DNA of 64,000 bases, from contig OZ038422.1 of NCBI GenBank assembly GCA_964036155.1, positions 87,319,201-87,383,200 of the forward strand, given 5' to 3'. The DNA comes from Diploscapter coronatus (taxonomy: Eukaryota > Nematoda > Chromadorea > Rhabditida > Rhabditidae). The notes under the pieces are model-generated. The model had not been told where the DNA came from and did no database searches. It worked only from the letters and a program-made list of their open reading frames with translations. The position numbers and the translations under genes are program-made. Of the stretch, positions 36,677 through 48,660 are shown in pieces. Position 1 is the first letter of the stretch. Every line of letters starts with the position of its first letter.

Positions 36677-37816
36677 ATGCCTCCGGTCGCCGGCGCGTAC
36701 AATCCGCAAGCGGGTGGTGGTCAACCGACGTGCTTTCAAAAGGTCCGAATTTCAATTTTTCAAAAATAGTTTCAAATTCGCTACTGTTATCATTTTATTC
36801 TATCTATTTCCTCTAAAAGATATTTTTCTAACGATTTTCTACAGAAAATGATTAAAATGGGGATATTTTAGGCTCCTTATGGTTGTCACTCACCTGCCTT
36901 CGCCTCTCATTCGTAGTTGTCGCGACTCAGTTTATAGAATGACCACTCTGAAAATTGAGTGACATCTACAAATGAGAGGTGAGGAGGAAGGTGAGTGACA
37001 ACTATAGGGAGCCGATAATTTGAAAGGTTAAGGAATTTTCCCTTCAAAATGAATAAGATTTAAACATTTTATCGTTAATTAGAGAGAAAGTCGATATTCA
37101 TGCAGCAATTAGAAAATCGAATGTTGGAGGAACGAAATAGCGAGTCGCGTAAAAGAGAAACGAGACGAATAACGCAATTTTTGAACATCGACATTCTCTC
37201 CAATCAATAATATATCAAAATGTAGCTTTGTAGCTCTCGGAAAGCGTTACAAGGTCATGCTGAATTAAAATTCAAAGTTTTGAAAAAAGCAAAATGTTCT
37301 CAGATAAAACTCGGCTTCATGATGGGTTCGCTGATCGGCGCCGGCATTGGCGTGCTTCTCGGCGGGTTCACCGGCTTCCGAGGCGGTCTCAGGGGCAAGG
37401 AGCTGTTTTTGCATGTAAATATTTTCTATTTATTTTTATTTTAAAATTAATTACCTATCATCAAGATATTCTCCTTACCATGCTGATCATTTTGATACTA
37501 AATCCATGCTTTTTTTATCTTCAAAACTGGCAGTTTTCTATGGTCTATTTGGTATCAAAGTGTAGCTCTTTTCAAGTTGAATATTTTGATGTTATATCTG
37601 AACTATTTTTAATAGTTTATGGTTTAAAAAAGATATTTTTAAAATGATTTTCAGACGGGTCGAACAATTGCGCAGTCGGGCGGCTCATTTGGCGTGTTCA
37701 TGTCGGTCGCGCAGGGTCTCAGGTTACTTTTTAAATTTAGTTTTTTTTATTTAAATAAAAATAGCAAAAATTCCATAAATTTCCAACTTCTATATCTTTA
37801 TTAATGTAGGTGCTAG
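36677..37816 (+). CDS. romo1: Reactive oxygen species modulator 1 (ROMO1/MGR2 family)
   Basis: Small inner-mitochondrial-membrane protein; the family acts in ROS control, cristae organisation and, as yeast Mgr2, at the TIM23 translocase. Exons 36677-36742, 37304-37414, 37655-37722 and the tiny 37810-37816 join in phase to 83 residues, close to the 79 of the human protein. Conserved features are GGQPTCFQKIKLGFMMGSLI, the Gly-rich membrane segment, FRGGLRGKEL, and TIAQSGGSFGVFM before the C-terminal Arg-Cys. The last exon contributes only one base of the Arg codon, the Cys codon and the stop, so automatic annotation could miss it. ATG follows TTTTTCAGAA, a probable SL site. Intron 1 holds two hairpin MITEs. 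Confidence 0.95.
36871..37013. repeat. Hairpin MITE (family Q), ROMO1 intron 1
   Basis: Near-perfect foldback of about 143 bp: GGCTCCTTATGGTTGTCACT at the left end and AGTGACAACTATAGGGAGCC at the right, with matching CCTCTCATT/AATGAGAGG further in. Confidence 0.9.
37076..37210. repeat. MITE family C, copy 2, ROMO1 intron 1
   Basis: Ends AGAGAGAAAGTCGAT and ATCGACATTCTCTCC, interior CGAAATAGCGAGTCGCGTAA. Matches the copy at 9548-9710. Confidence 0.8.
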
Positions 37817-38322
37817 TCTCCTGCCGTTTTACGCAATTTTCCTCGTCTTCAAATCTTCAAACTCGGTTTCCCGGATCAGAAAACTTTGAATTTGCGGATT
37901 TCGACCTTAGAAATAGCAACTCTCAGCATTTTAATGTAAGAAAACCATAAAACGTTGGAAATTCTCGAATTTAATACACATGCTTTCATGCGAAAATAAT
38001 GATTTTTTAATTTTTGAGAAAAGAAAGTTTCATTTTCATTAGGAAATGTGTAGAAACGGTCTCTTGTATTCTACACCCACACCCACTTTTTTCCTTTTTC
38101 CATACCTTCCTCCCCTATTCTCCTCAAGAGGTGGGTGTGGAATACAAAGGCCTGTAGAAGCCTATAGAATAGAACTCTCAATCATTTGTGTTTTCATTGT
38201 TTTTGTTGTTGAATTATGTTCACATACAGGTCTTTATTACACGAATATCATACATATGAATAAAAATTTTGAACGATTTATTATTCATGTGTCAGAAAAT
38301 AATATTTACGACTAAATACATT
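37817..38322. other. Gap between convergent genes
   Basis: 3' flanks of ROMO1 (plus) and the Ser-rich gene (minus). Holds the hairpin at 38064-38148; otherwise nothing. Confidence 0.5.
38064..38148. repeat. Hairpin element family K, copy 1
   Basis: TTGTATTCTACACCCACACC on the left and GGTGGGTGTGGAATACAA on the right enclose a pyrimidine-rich loop. A second copy with the same arms and a similar loop is at 57727-57804. Confidence 0.85.
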
Positions 38323-39962
38323 TTATTTGGGCTTCTTGAAGACTACATGTTTACTTTTTGAATCATGATGTTTCGAACTTTCATGCTTCCTTTTCTTGCT
38401 GGCTTTCTTTATATGCCGGCTGGAGTACAGAGGATGGTTGATGACTTTCTAAAATTTTAGGGTTACTTTACTTATTGTTAGCGTTATTATAATTAAAAGA
38501 CATTATTTTATTAAATGGCGTCATAATTAAAAGGCAGTATAAAAATAAATGACGCTCTACTCACCACGACTAGGGCGTAACCGCATCCCGCTGGCATGAG
38601 CTTTTTCAACTGAGCCATGATTTCTTCCCTGCTGGACCCGCGTCGTACCGCCATCACGAAGGATTGTTTCTTCAGAATGTGTTCCCGAACCGGCGTTTCG
38701 AACTAAATTGGCTAATTAAATAGATAATTAGATAACTAACTCGATTAATTATTATATCTAGCTTTTAATAAATTAGTAGGCTTATGTGCGACCACGCGCC
38801 CCTATATTTTGATCTGCATCTATCTTTTTATCATGCTGTATCGTTTCTGCAGCATGTTTTTATTTTTCCCTTCACGTTTTATCTTTCGCTTTCGTAGAAT
38901 TGTGGAAAGCTCAGCTCTTTGGCTGGCTTAAGGTTTATATTTTTGCTTTTTACAATTCCTGAATAAATCCTTGGTATTGTACTAGAAACTCTTGTTTAGG
39001 GGACTTCACAGTCCCTGGAATCTTTCCAGAGCCGCAAATAATCGACTAGGTTTAGAGCTTATAAGATTTCTTATCTTCTCTTCTCCTAGCCGCACAGCTT
39101 ATATCATAGTCTTAGATAAATGAATTTTCTCAGGCTATGAAGCAATTAGGTTTACAATCCTAGATTCAGTATTTCATAAATATTACCTTAAACCAACTAT
39201 CTTGAATTAATTAGAGTAATTAATTATATTTAATTGGGGTAATTAACTCACATCTTGCAAAATTGACTCCAGACTTTTCTCCGTATTTGCACTACTCGAC
39301 GGGCTTGTATCGGGAGCTTCTGGAGGAGGAAGTGGGGGTTCCACGGAAGCAGCCTTAATAGGCAATCGCAAAGTTCGAACCTGATGATGGACGGCGGGAG
39401 GTAACACCTTAATTAGGATAATTAAGTGTTTAACTAGATCAATTAGATATTAGTTAAATAATTGAAATTTTGTAGCTGCACTTCTAGCTGCATGGTATCT
39501 TTTATGCGCAACACTTTCTATAGATTATGAAGAAGATAATTGGAGCAATTCAATCGATCTTTAAGATAAGTAGAAGTTAGTTAGAGTAATTAACTCACTG
39601 TAGCCTGAGCACTGTCGTTGGTCTTGTTCAGCTCTAGAGGCACGGTGGATCCGATCGGTAGCGATAGAGAAGTCAGAGATATTGAGGAACTCGTTGAGGG
39701 CGCTAAATTAGGATAACTAGGGTAATTATCGCCACCTTTAAAACTAGCATATTTACTTACATGAAGAGCTAGGATGCGCGTTAGAGTTCGAATTTGATAG
39801 GTGAATATTCGAATTCGAGGTGTTCGACTCGTTAGAATTAGAGTGTGAATCATCATGAAAAGAGCTGCAGGGCGATGAAATAATAGACTCTTTTCCGACT
39901 ATATCCTCAGGGAGATCAAGCCCAAGAGGGGTTATGACGTAAAGTTCCAAAGGTCCTGGCAT
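38323..39962 (-). CDS. Unrecognised Ser/Asn-rich protein with basic C-terminus
   Basis: I do not recognise the family. Five minus-strand exons (39962-39761, 39702-39599, 39407-39252, 38702-38565 and 38448-38323) join in phase to 241 residues. The N-terminus MPGPLELYVITPLGLDLPED is followed by a Ser/Asn repeat (SNSNESNTSNSN) and a Ser-rich stretch. A Pro-rich segment (PPLPPPEAP) comes next, then a more ordered part (FETPVREHILKKQSFVMAV, SSREEIMAQLKKLMPAGCGY) and a Lys/His-rich tail (KKASKKRKHESSKHH) that could be a nuclear localisation signal. No signal peptide or membrane segment. A nuclear, largely disordered protein is a guess only. Confidence 0.72.
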
Positions 39963-40257
39963 TTTATACCCAATCGAATCTGAAACTTTTAGGTAAGTTG
40001 GAAGAAAAATTAGCTCAACTTTAGCGATAATTTAGAATATATTCGATGGCGATATATGCAAATTGAACGAAAATATATTCTAAAAAATCTTATACGGTAG
40101 AAAGACTAAGTGCGAAATGGAGAAATGATAGAGTTATGCTCAATATATTTTGTGGATGACTAAACCCTAACTAATCTTGAGATTTGAATGTAAGAAGAGG
40201 GAAATGCGAAATCTATATTTCGGAGTTGAGAAACAAAATTGTAGTTTTAACATTAGC

Positions 40258-40453
40258 CAGAACTAGGAAGGACAATCGTCAGATACCTCTTGCGATCTAT
40301 CCCCCAATATGTTTTCTTAGCAATTTTCACTCTTTAATCTGTAATTAGCCAAAATTTTCCCCAATGTGGCTTGGTATCATAACTGATTTCGCTCTCGCGA
40401 CCTACCCCCTTTATATTTTATTCGTCTGACGAAAGTGTGTCCCTAGGTCTGAC
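40258..40453. repeat. MITE family G, copy 3 (opposite orientation)
   Basis: Begins AACTAGGAAGGACAATCGTC and ends GTCCCTAGGTCTG; the interior GCGATCTATCCCCC is the complement of the motif in copies 1 and 2. Confidence 0.85.
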
Positions 40454-41894
40454 ATTAGCCTAAAAAAATTGGGACGTATTTCAAAGACCATGGACAAGAA
40501 TTAGCCTTGGAAAATGAGTAGGAGACATCGTAAAATCGAACTTTAGAATGAGCAAGGGCTATTATTAAATGGTAACTGGAAACTCGATAATTAAAGTAAT
40601 TATTGAGGAGATGCAGATTACAAATACTCAAACTCATATTCAGACGGCGGTTATATATATAAAACTTTAGCATTTCCCTAAAGGGTGTTACGTAAAACGC
40701 ATCGAAAAACTATGTGTGAAATTTAAATAAAAAATGTTGGACATGTTTAAAAATGAAATTGATTAGACTGAAATATATTCAAGATATTTGTAAATATACC
40801 GTCTGATAGAATGAATTATTATGATTATGAAATGGAATATTGAAATAAAAAGTATACAAATCAAAATATTGATCGATTGATGAAATTTTTATAGGATCAT
40901 TATCAGATAAATCTCTCATATAAGAAAATGAAATTATAATTATAAATATAGTATAGTATATAAAATACGAAAAATATCAAAATAATATTGATCTGCAAAT
41001 GACGTGTGTTAGGGCTGAGGGCTATCAGCGATATGGTGGATGATAAGGTTTTTGGGACTAAGTCCACTCTTTTGGCAAGAGAATGGACATAGAAGGGAAT
41101 AAAGGATAAAAGCTGAAAAGGAATGAAGCACGAGAGAGATGATTGATTTCGAAGAGAGCGGAAAAGAAGGCAGGGAAAGGTGATTCAGGTTTTGAGAGAT
41201 AGATACGGAAAAGATGAAAAGATATACGTTATATTTGCAAGTTTGTGTAGATCAAGAAAAATAAGCGCCAAAATCGAGAGAATGAAAAAACATGTGCAAT
41301 TTGAATTTTGCATGAGAACATAGGAAAAATTTCTGAAATTTCAATATAATAGCTGTGTGAAAAGGTATGACTTAGGGTTTAATAAATTGATTGATAAATG
41401 TCTACGTGATAAGCCACTAATTTCTGACGACGACTTTGAACTTTGCTGAGAAAAATAAATATTAAAATAGCGCGTCGATTCGACGACATTTTGCAGACGT
41501 ATTATTTATCCAAAATGTATTGAATATTAAGTGGATCTAGTGTGGGAATATAGAGCGCATCATAATGAGGTATTCCGAACGCATGATAGAAAATTTAAAT
41601 ATACTAGCATTTTGGTTTAAGAAACTTTAGTTTAAATACTTTTGATAGTAGAGTTAAAATTATTTTAAATTTAAATAGGCTAAGTATTGAATTATAGTAA
41701 AAAAGATATTTCTTAGATTTAAAGAAATTATTAAAATCTAAATAATTCTCAAGATCAAATCAAATAGGTGTTTCTGCTTAGGACTACCGAAACTATAGTA
41801 TTCTAAGATCAGAGTAAATCCCAACTTAATACATACGAAGCAAAAATACGCAGAGTGCTAGAGGAAATTAGCATAAAAACTCGTATAGTCGGCT

Positions 41895-41920
41895 GTGTAT
41901 ATATATATATATATATATAT
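41895..41920. repeat. (TA)n microsatellite
   Basis: About eleven TA units. Confidence 0.95.
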
Positions 41921-43882
41921 TCGAAAACAAGATGATTTAAAGTCCGCTTTAGAGCGCCGTTCTAGCAGGTGGAAATATCAAATTATCACTTCCTAAGTTA
42001 ACTGATAGCTTATCAAAAGCGCGAACACCTGCCCTAATCAAATTTGTCATCTGCGTCTAAAATGATCATTCCACCGTATCCCTAAAAGAGTAAAGTCTAG
42101 AGGATACAAAAAATTAGAAATTCAAATTTTCAGAAGTCTATGAAAATGGGTAGACACGTGTGTACTTTCGGTACAATTTCAGATGAAGTAAATATGACTA
42201 GGTCTTTAGTCAGCAAAAATACGATATAAAGTGATATTGAGTAATATTTTAATTTTAAACTTTAAATAAATGTAGATATATGTAATCTAGTATATTTTAA
42301 GCCTAATTAAATGAACCTCGATGAACCTTGTTGCAATGTAAAATATAGATCAGATAGCCTCGAAAATTAGGTAGAAATGTGTTCTAAAAGATCGACTTAC
42401 GACGAAAATTTGCGGAAAGATCGCAAATTTAGATGATGTCCGAAAATTCGGAATACTGATCTATGTTTTGAGTAACATCATGCCGATTTTCGAAAAAGAA
42501 GAATCAAACTTTTACAAAATTAAGATCAAATAATTATCTTATTTCTCAAAAACTTGAATTTCGGGCAGGTTTGGGAGTTCTTACACTATAATTTAAGAAA
42601 ATTATCAATCTTGTTACAAACTATGAGTGCGAATTAACTAGACCTTCCGGGGTTAAAAATTATGTTGGAGAATGGGTAGAGCCTATCTTTTAACATTAGA
42701 GATAATGGACTAGAGACGCAGAGGAAGGGATAATAGCGGATTTTCGCTAGGTGGTTGTTGGCAATTTCATGAGAGGGATTATTTAAACGAGATATACAAA
42801 ATCCGAAAACTCCGCTTTCATTTGCAAAATATCGTTGTGAACGCTTGTCCGGATTAACATAGCATGACTCTGCTCGTTAGGCAATATCCCGGATTTAAAC
42901 CTGGATGGGATATCACATATCCATATATCCTCTTTAGGAAAAAGATTAAAAACATCCGGATTCTAAAGTGCAGCAAGATGCAAAAAATGCCCATAGTCTC
43001 GAATAATAGACGGATTATTACAGTAATTTTTAAATTAAAAAAGGCAATTTAGGGAGAAAAAATTTCATCAAACTATTCCTTCTAAAATACTGTATGAACT
43101 TTTTGATATCAGAGAAATTGTTATAGGTATCTTTCTTATTTTTGGATTTAATTCAATATTAAAAGTCGACATAATAAAAAGTTTTTTTGTTTTTTCTTCT
43201 AAATACAATATGAAGACATGAAGATCATTCTAATCAGGAAATTTTCATATGTTATAGAAAATATTCTTTCACAAGAAATGAAGTCGATTTTTTTACAATA
43301 AATTAAAGATGAAATTTATCTATAATAATATATAGTTTCAAGCCAAAAATTGCGCTCTTTTAGAACGATTCGAAAATCGATATTTTCGGCGCTGAAAAAT
43401 GCGAAAGACACGAGAAGCGAATGTGATGGGAGGAGGAATGGAACAGCAACAGCAGGAAAAACGGACACACTTGATTTAGGGAGCGCGGGGGCGGGTACCG
43501 AATTCGAAAAGAAAAAATCAGCCCCTCGAAGAAGTCGACTCCAAATTTTTAATAATTGTATAAAACACCCCAAAAACGATTTCATCTGAAAAAGCGCGAA
43601 CATTAGAGCGTTTTTTTATATGAAATACTGCATTATAATTAAACACTTCATGTGAGATAACTCCTTTTTCAAAGATATAAAAGCAGAAATCCGAAAAATT
43701 TCGATGAAACAAGAAAAATCAAATCAATTTGAAAGAGAAAGTCATTTGCATATCATTTAAATACGAGAAAAATGGAGTTTGAATAGAATTTTGATACGCT
43801 GAACTCGACTTTTCTCGCTAATCACTTAAACCCGAGTGTTAGAATACGAATAATTCAGCTAATAACATGGGGGATTACGTAC

Positions 43883-44021
43883 CGAAGCCAGCTCTCATAG
43901 CAATTTTCCACCTCTATGTATTGTTGATGACCGAAATCTGGGAAGTCGAAAATGAGGGGAGGAAGAATGGATTTTAGGCCAGTCTCTCCTTTTTGCGTGC
44001 TATTTCTCGATGTTCTAACCA
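43883..44021 (-). other. Isolated exon-like segment
   Basis: Bounded by a good acceptor (ATTTTTAG) and donor (GTACGTAA) on the minus strand. One frame is open throughout and looks coding, with SILPPLIFDFPDFG and IEVENCYESWLR. No partner exons or family are recognised; it may be a relic. Confidence 0.3.
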
Positions 44022-44402
44022 CTAAAAATAATCGTGCACCAATTTGCATGCCTTTCAGATTTCGGCATCAACAATAGTTTAAATGCATATCCTATGATAT
44101 TGTAACTTAAACTATGATTTAGTTAAATATTTTAATTTGGCATTTTTAAAGAAATGAATGATTTGGTAACTTAAATAAAAATTAATTATATATATGATAT
44201 CGTAACTTGAATTATTAAAAATGCTGCTTTATACATGGAAAACAAAATAGAGTCTAAGATATGTGTTGTAGGTGATAAATTAGTTGACCTAATTTCTTTG
44301 ATCGAATGAACTATTTAGATATCAGGAAACAGTCTATCATAAACTTGCATGTTTTAATCAATTTAAATAAAAATTAGCGTAAAATATAAAAATCATGTCC
44401 AT

Positions 44403-46432
44403 TTTAAGAGTGAATGTCAGTAAGGACCAAAGTCGGTGTTTCCAGGGGTTCGTCGATTTGGCTGATTCCCACATATATTGTTCAGTTTTTCACGCTGATT
44501 CTCGTGGTGCTATCTGTTTTTCATAAAAATTATCGTATGCAGGATTACGGTAGCTTGAAGTTTTGGCAGATCCGACCTCGAGAAAAAATTCATAACTTAC
44601 TTATTTGTGGACTAAATCGAGTGGGGTTTTCAGCATTAGATAGCCCACGAAAAACTCTACAAATAATGTAACTACGACCACTTGCTACGATCAACAACTT
44701 CCCTCCAAAAAATTAATTTCCGAAAAAGTGACCCTGGCTGACTGCAGTTTTTCATTTTTTTCCCTAAATTAGAGTTCCGTCCCCAAGCTGGAAAAGGACT
44801 TATTTTGTAGAGAATTAAATTCTGCATCTGAATATGCGAAAATTTTCAAAAAAAAGGGTCGTCGAAACCACGAAAAATACGTAAAACCAGTAAATTCCTA
44901 TATAGAATGTCAAACTTTGACCCCCCGTAACTTTCTTATTTGTGAAGCAAATCGAATAGAGTTTTTGCATTAGATAGCCCATGAAAAATACTTCATTTTA
45001 TCTAACTATGACAATTTTTGAAAATCGATAATTTGGTGGGAAAATTTGAAAACTCTAAAAAAAAGTTCGAAAATGTGATCCTGTCTTGTCGCAGTTTTTC
45101 GATTTTTTACCCAAATTAGAGTTTCGTCCCCAAGCTGGAAATTGACTTATTTTGTAGAAAATTAAATTCTCCATCTGAATATGTAAAAATTTTCAAAAAA
45201 GAGGGTAGTCGAAACCACGAAAAATGCGTCCGAACGCGTAAAATCAGGATGATTATTTCGTAGTATCAACTTTGACCCCCCACAACTTTCTTATTTCTGG
45301 ATCAAATTTCATAATTATTTTTTATTGTGTAGATCTTGAGTAGAAGAATAGAGTAAAAATAAAAATAAAATTTTTAGAAATTAATTTTGGTGGGAAAAAA
45401 TTAGCCTGAGTTACCCTATATACTCGTACTGTGTTTACGAGAGTAATGTGAGTTAACATCGGAGTTTTCCATGAAATCTTGTAGAGCTCTTCAAGTTGAT
45501 CAACTTTTGTTTCAGAACTTATTCTGGAACATGCACACACAGGGAGATATGAATTTTTGAAATTTACTGCCAAAACGGCACTTTGCAGTAATTAGCCATC
45601 ATACTTCAAAAAATTCTGGAGCTCATACGAATGTGAATCCGAGGTCAGTCTTGGAACAAAAGCTGTTCACCATGTCCATCTACACAACATACTAGAAGGA
45701 CGGATTTTTCCCAACATCATTTACGCGTAAACACAGTACGAGTATATAGGGTAACTTAGGCTAATTTTTTTCCATCAAAATTAATTTCTAAACAATTTTT
45801 TGTTATTTTTATTTTATTCTCCTACTCAAGATCTACAAAACAAAAAAATAATCATTCAACTTGGTTCAGAAATAAGAAAGTTGTGAGGGGTCAAAGCTAA
45901 TGCTATGCAATAATCACCCTGATTTTACGCGTTCGGACGCATTTTTCGTGGTTTCGACTACCCTCTTTTTTGAAAATTTTTACATATTCAAATGCAGAAT
46001 TTAATTCTCTACAAAATAAGCCAATTTCCAGCTTGGGGACGAAACTCGAATTTAGGTAAAAAATCGAAAAATTGCAGTCGACCAGAGTCGCATTTTCGGA
46101 AATTAAATTTTTGGCAGGAAATTGTTGATTGTAGCAGGTGATCATAGTTACATTATTTGTCGAGTTTTTTTATGGGTTATACAATGCTGAAAACCCCATT
46201 TGATTTGGTTTAGAAATAAGAAAGTTATGAACTTTTTCCCGAGGTCGGATCTGTCAAAACTTCAAGCTACCGTAATCCTGCATACGATAATTTTTATGAA
46301 AAACAGATAGCACCACGAGAATCAGCGTGAAAAACTGAACAATATATGTGAAAATCAGCCAAATCGACGGACCCCTGGAAACACCCCTTTGCTAAGACTT
46401 TGGTTTTTCTTGACATTTACTCTTAAGTGTTT
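44403..46432. repeat. Foldback element 2 (~2.03 kb)
   Basis: The left end (TGTTTCCAGGGGTTCGTCGA, near 44441) reappears inverted near 46370, and the arms pair over most of their length: CGAGGTCGGATC near 46240 answers GATCCGACCTCG near 44570. An open frame at 45573-45322 minus (SYLPVCACSRISSETKVDQL) is clearly related to one at 2130-2438 in foldback 1 (YLPVCAHSRISSGTKVDQL), so the two are diverged members of one family. Confidence 0.88.
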
Positions 46433-48198
46433 ATGCTAAATATTATAATTTAGATAAAATATCCTCGTACCTTTCCGAAAATATTGCCAATTCAGATAGC
46501 TTTTAAGCCTCTACAAAAATTGAGTTGTTGATGAAAAGTACGCTGTGGAATGAAGTTCCTTCCTTCGTTTGCTTGCGTTTCGAAAGTTACTGATAACGCT
46601 TATCTACGAAGCTCAATAAATTGAAACCCTGGTCCTCTGTCTATAGCTTATTTTAATGGTTAGAGATGCCAGAGTCCCGTTATATTGATAACTGTAGGGC
46701 TTATCACGGAATACCTAGATGGCGCCTTAATAACCGTTTCTTAAGATATCAATTTTGGGCGAAATAGTCTCAAATTTTGAGAGACAGAAAAGATTTTTAG
46801 AAAGGAAGAGACATGAAATTTCGGGCATTGCGAAAAACTGAAATGCGAATCGAGACAGGCCTTTGTTTAGACTAGACAAAGAAGGCTATGTCACACACAA
46901 TCAACAGCTAAAGCGGAACCATTTTCAGAAAATACGAGAAAATACTGTAATCTAACCTAGCCTCTTATTCTTTGAATACCATGTTACTTTGACCTTGGGT
47001 GAATTGCAATATAGAGATGGGAAAGATGATCTTTATATGATACCAAATTTTGATCTGAATCAATTTATTATAGCACAGAAGAGGGGAACAAAACCGAATA
47101 GAGTTATATGAATTCAATATTTTACTGTAGTCTTCAGTTAAATTCATGAAAAGAAAAATTTGATCATCATAGAAATTATAATTGAAGAAAGACTTTAAAT
47201 AGGCTAAGTTTAGGATTTCTAAAGAATGCATGTGCCATTTCATGTGCTGAGAATTTCCATGTTTGACTTTGAAACAGGAAGTGTTTTCCTTAAACTACAT
47301 TGATTTTTTCCCTTTTCGATTTGCTTGATCTTATGGTTTATTTGCCTTTAAATCACACGGGAATTTTTCTGTAACAAGTCACCGAAATTGGAAATTTCAT
47401 TTCGATGGATAATGATGGTTTTTCCATGCAAAGCTGTGTAAATTTTGCTAATTTTGAGGGATTTTGGAAATTTGGAAAACCCTTTTTGAAAATCTCGATT
47501 TTTCTTACTGTCAAAGTTCAAGAATTGCCGAGCGAATTAGTGATTTCTATCAATGTCTCGAGCGAGAGAATTTTTAACCAGTTCGATTTTATTATTTCCG
47601 AAAGGAAACGGACAGATTCTCACTCTCTTACAGTGCATAACCCCCAATAAAATTGATCTGAAACGTGACACAAATGAAAGACAAAAGTCTGTTTGATGAA
47701 TTTCTTTTGTAAATGAAAACATCGTTCTTGTCGAAACAAAGTTCAACATGTCTGGAAGATAGCTTTCAATGGTAAAAATGTTTGTGTTATATCTTGAAGT
47801 TTCTAGGAGTTCTAAAATAGCCCTTAAAGATTCCAAAAAATATATAATTTTTGTAAGCATTAAAATTTCTTTATTAAAATGTGTCATTTTAGTTTTTATT
47901 GAGTTTTGACAAAAAAATGCGCCCGTTCCTAAGGAATTCAACCAAAACTGGACTGAAAATGCCCGCGTTTGAATCGGCGCAAAAACTCGGTCAAGTCACG
48001 GGGGTTTTCCATCTAAAAGAAGACAGGATACGGTCCTTATCAGCAAAGAGGGGGCTTATCACTCGTTATCACCTTCCCTTTCCCCTTATCACCAAGCCTT
48101 ATCACATTAGAAAAGCGAAAACGCAAACTAGACATTATAATGAGGGGATTCAAATGTTCAAAATGAGAAAACATTCAATTTTTCTTTATTTTTCCGTA
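46433..48198. other. Intergenic, no supported gene
   Basis: Several 80-130 codon frames lack ATG starts, splice partners or recognisable domains. The GATA-site cluster at 48035-48105 is listed separately. Confidence 0.45.
48035..48105. promoter_or_regulatory. Cluster of five GATA-factor-type sites
   Basis: Five TTATCA motifs (complement TGATAA) in about 70 bases, four of them preceded by C or G. TGATAA is the core bound by nematode intestinal GATA factors such as ELT-2. No gene start was found close by, so the target is unknown. Confidence 0.4.
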
Positions 48199-48423
48199 GG
48201 GTTGCGCGAAGGCCAACTTTCCCAAGTTTAGGCTTTTCTTTTTATTTTTGTTTTCTTTGCTCACGCTAGCGTATCGATTATTTCGCTTTTCTCTGCCTTC
48301 TCTAAAACTGAGAAAACTTCGAAATTCGAAATTTTAGAGAAGACAGAAAAGCGAGATAATAATACGCTAGCGTGAGCAAAGAAACTAAAAAGAAAAAGGG
48401 GAACTTGGACTTCGCGCAACCGT
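48199..48423. repeat. Full-length hairpin MITE (family J)
   Basis: Ends GGTTGCGCGAAGG and CTTCGCGCAACC; inner TTTCTTTGCTCACGCTAGCG and its exact inverted copy. The two arms of about 105 bases pair almost completely. Confidence 0.92.
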
Positions 48424-48462
48424 TTTCCGCTACAAAATGATATAGCATTAATAAGATGCTAC

Positions 48463-48660
48463 CAGACCTAGAAGGGGCTTAAATCAAATGGCCATGAGCT
48501 ATCAATCTCACATATTATTTCTTTACATGTTGATGTGCCCAGTCCGATATAATCCTAATTTTATACCCTGTGCGTAATGATGTCATAATGCAAATTTCGT
48601 TGGTGCGATCTACCATCACCCGTTTATTTTTTAAGTCTGACTCAAGTGCTCCCTAGATTG
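48463..48660. repeat. MITE family G, copy 4 (diverged)
   Basis: Begins CAGACCTAGAAGGGGCTTA and ends AGTGCTCCCTAGATTG; interior GTGCGATCTACC matches the family motif. Less similar than copies 1-3. Confidence 0.65.

Larger units (their letters stand above)
39963..44402. other. 4.4 kb repeat-containing intergenic region
   Basis: Contains MITE G copy 3 (40258-40453), a TA microsatellite (about 41895-41920) and an exon-like segment (43883-44021). A GC-richer patch at 43360-43560 may be a promoter. No gene supported. Confidence 0.5.

Noticed and set aside
47537..47941. 134-codon minus-strand open frame
   Set aside because: It has no ATG start, no recognisable domain and no splice partners, and opposing frames are equally open.
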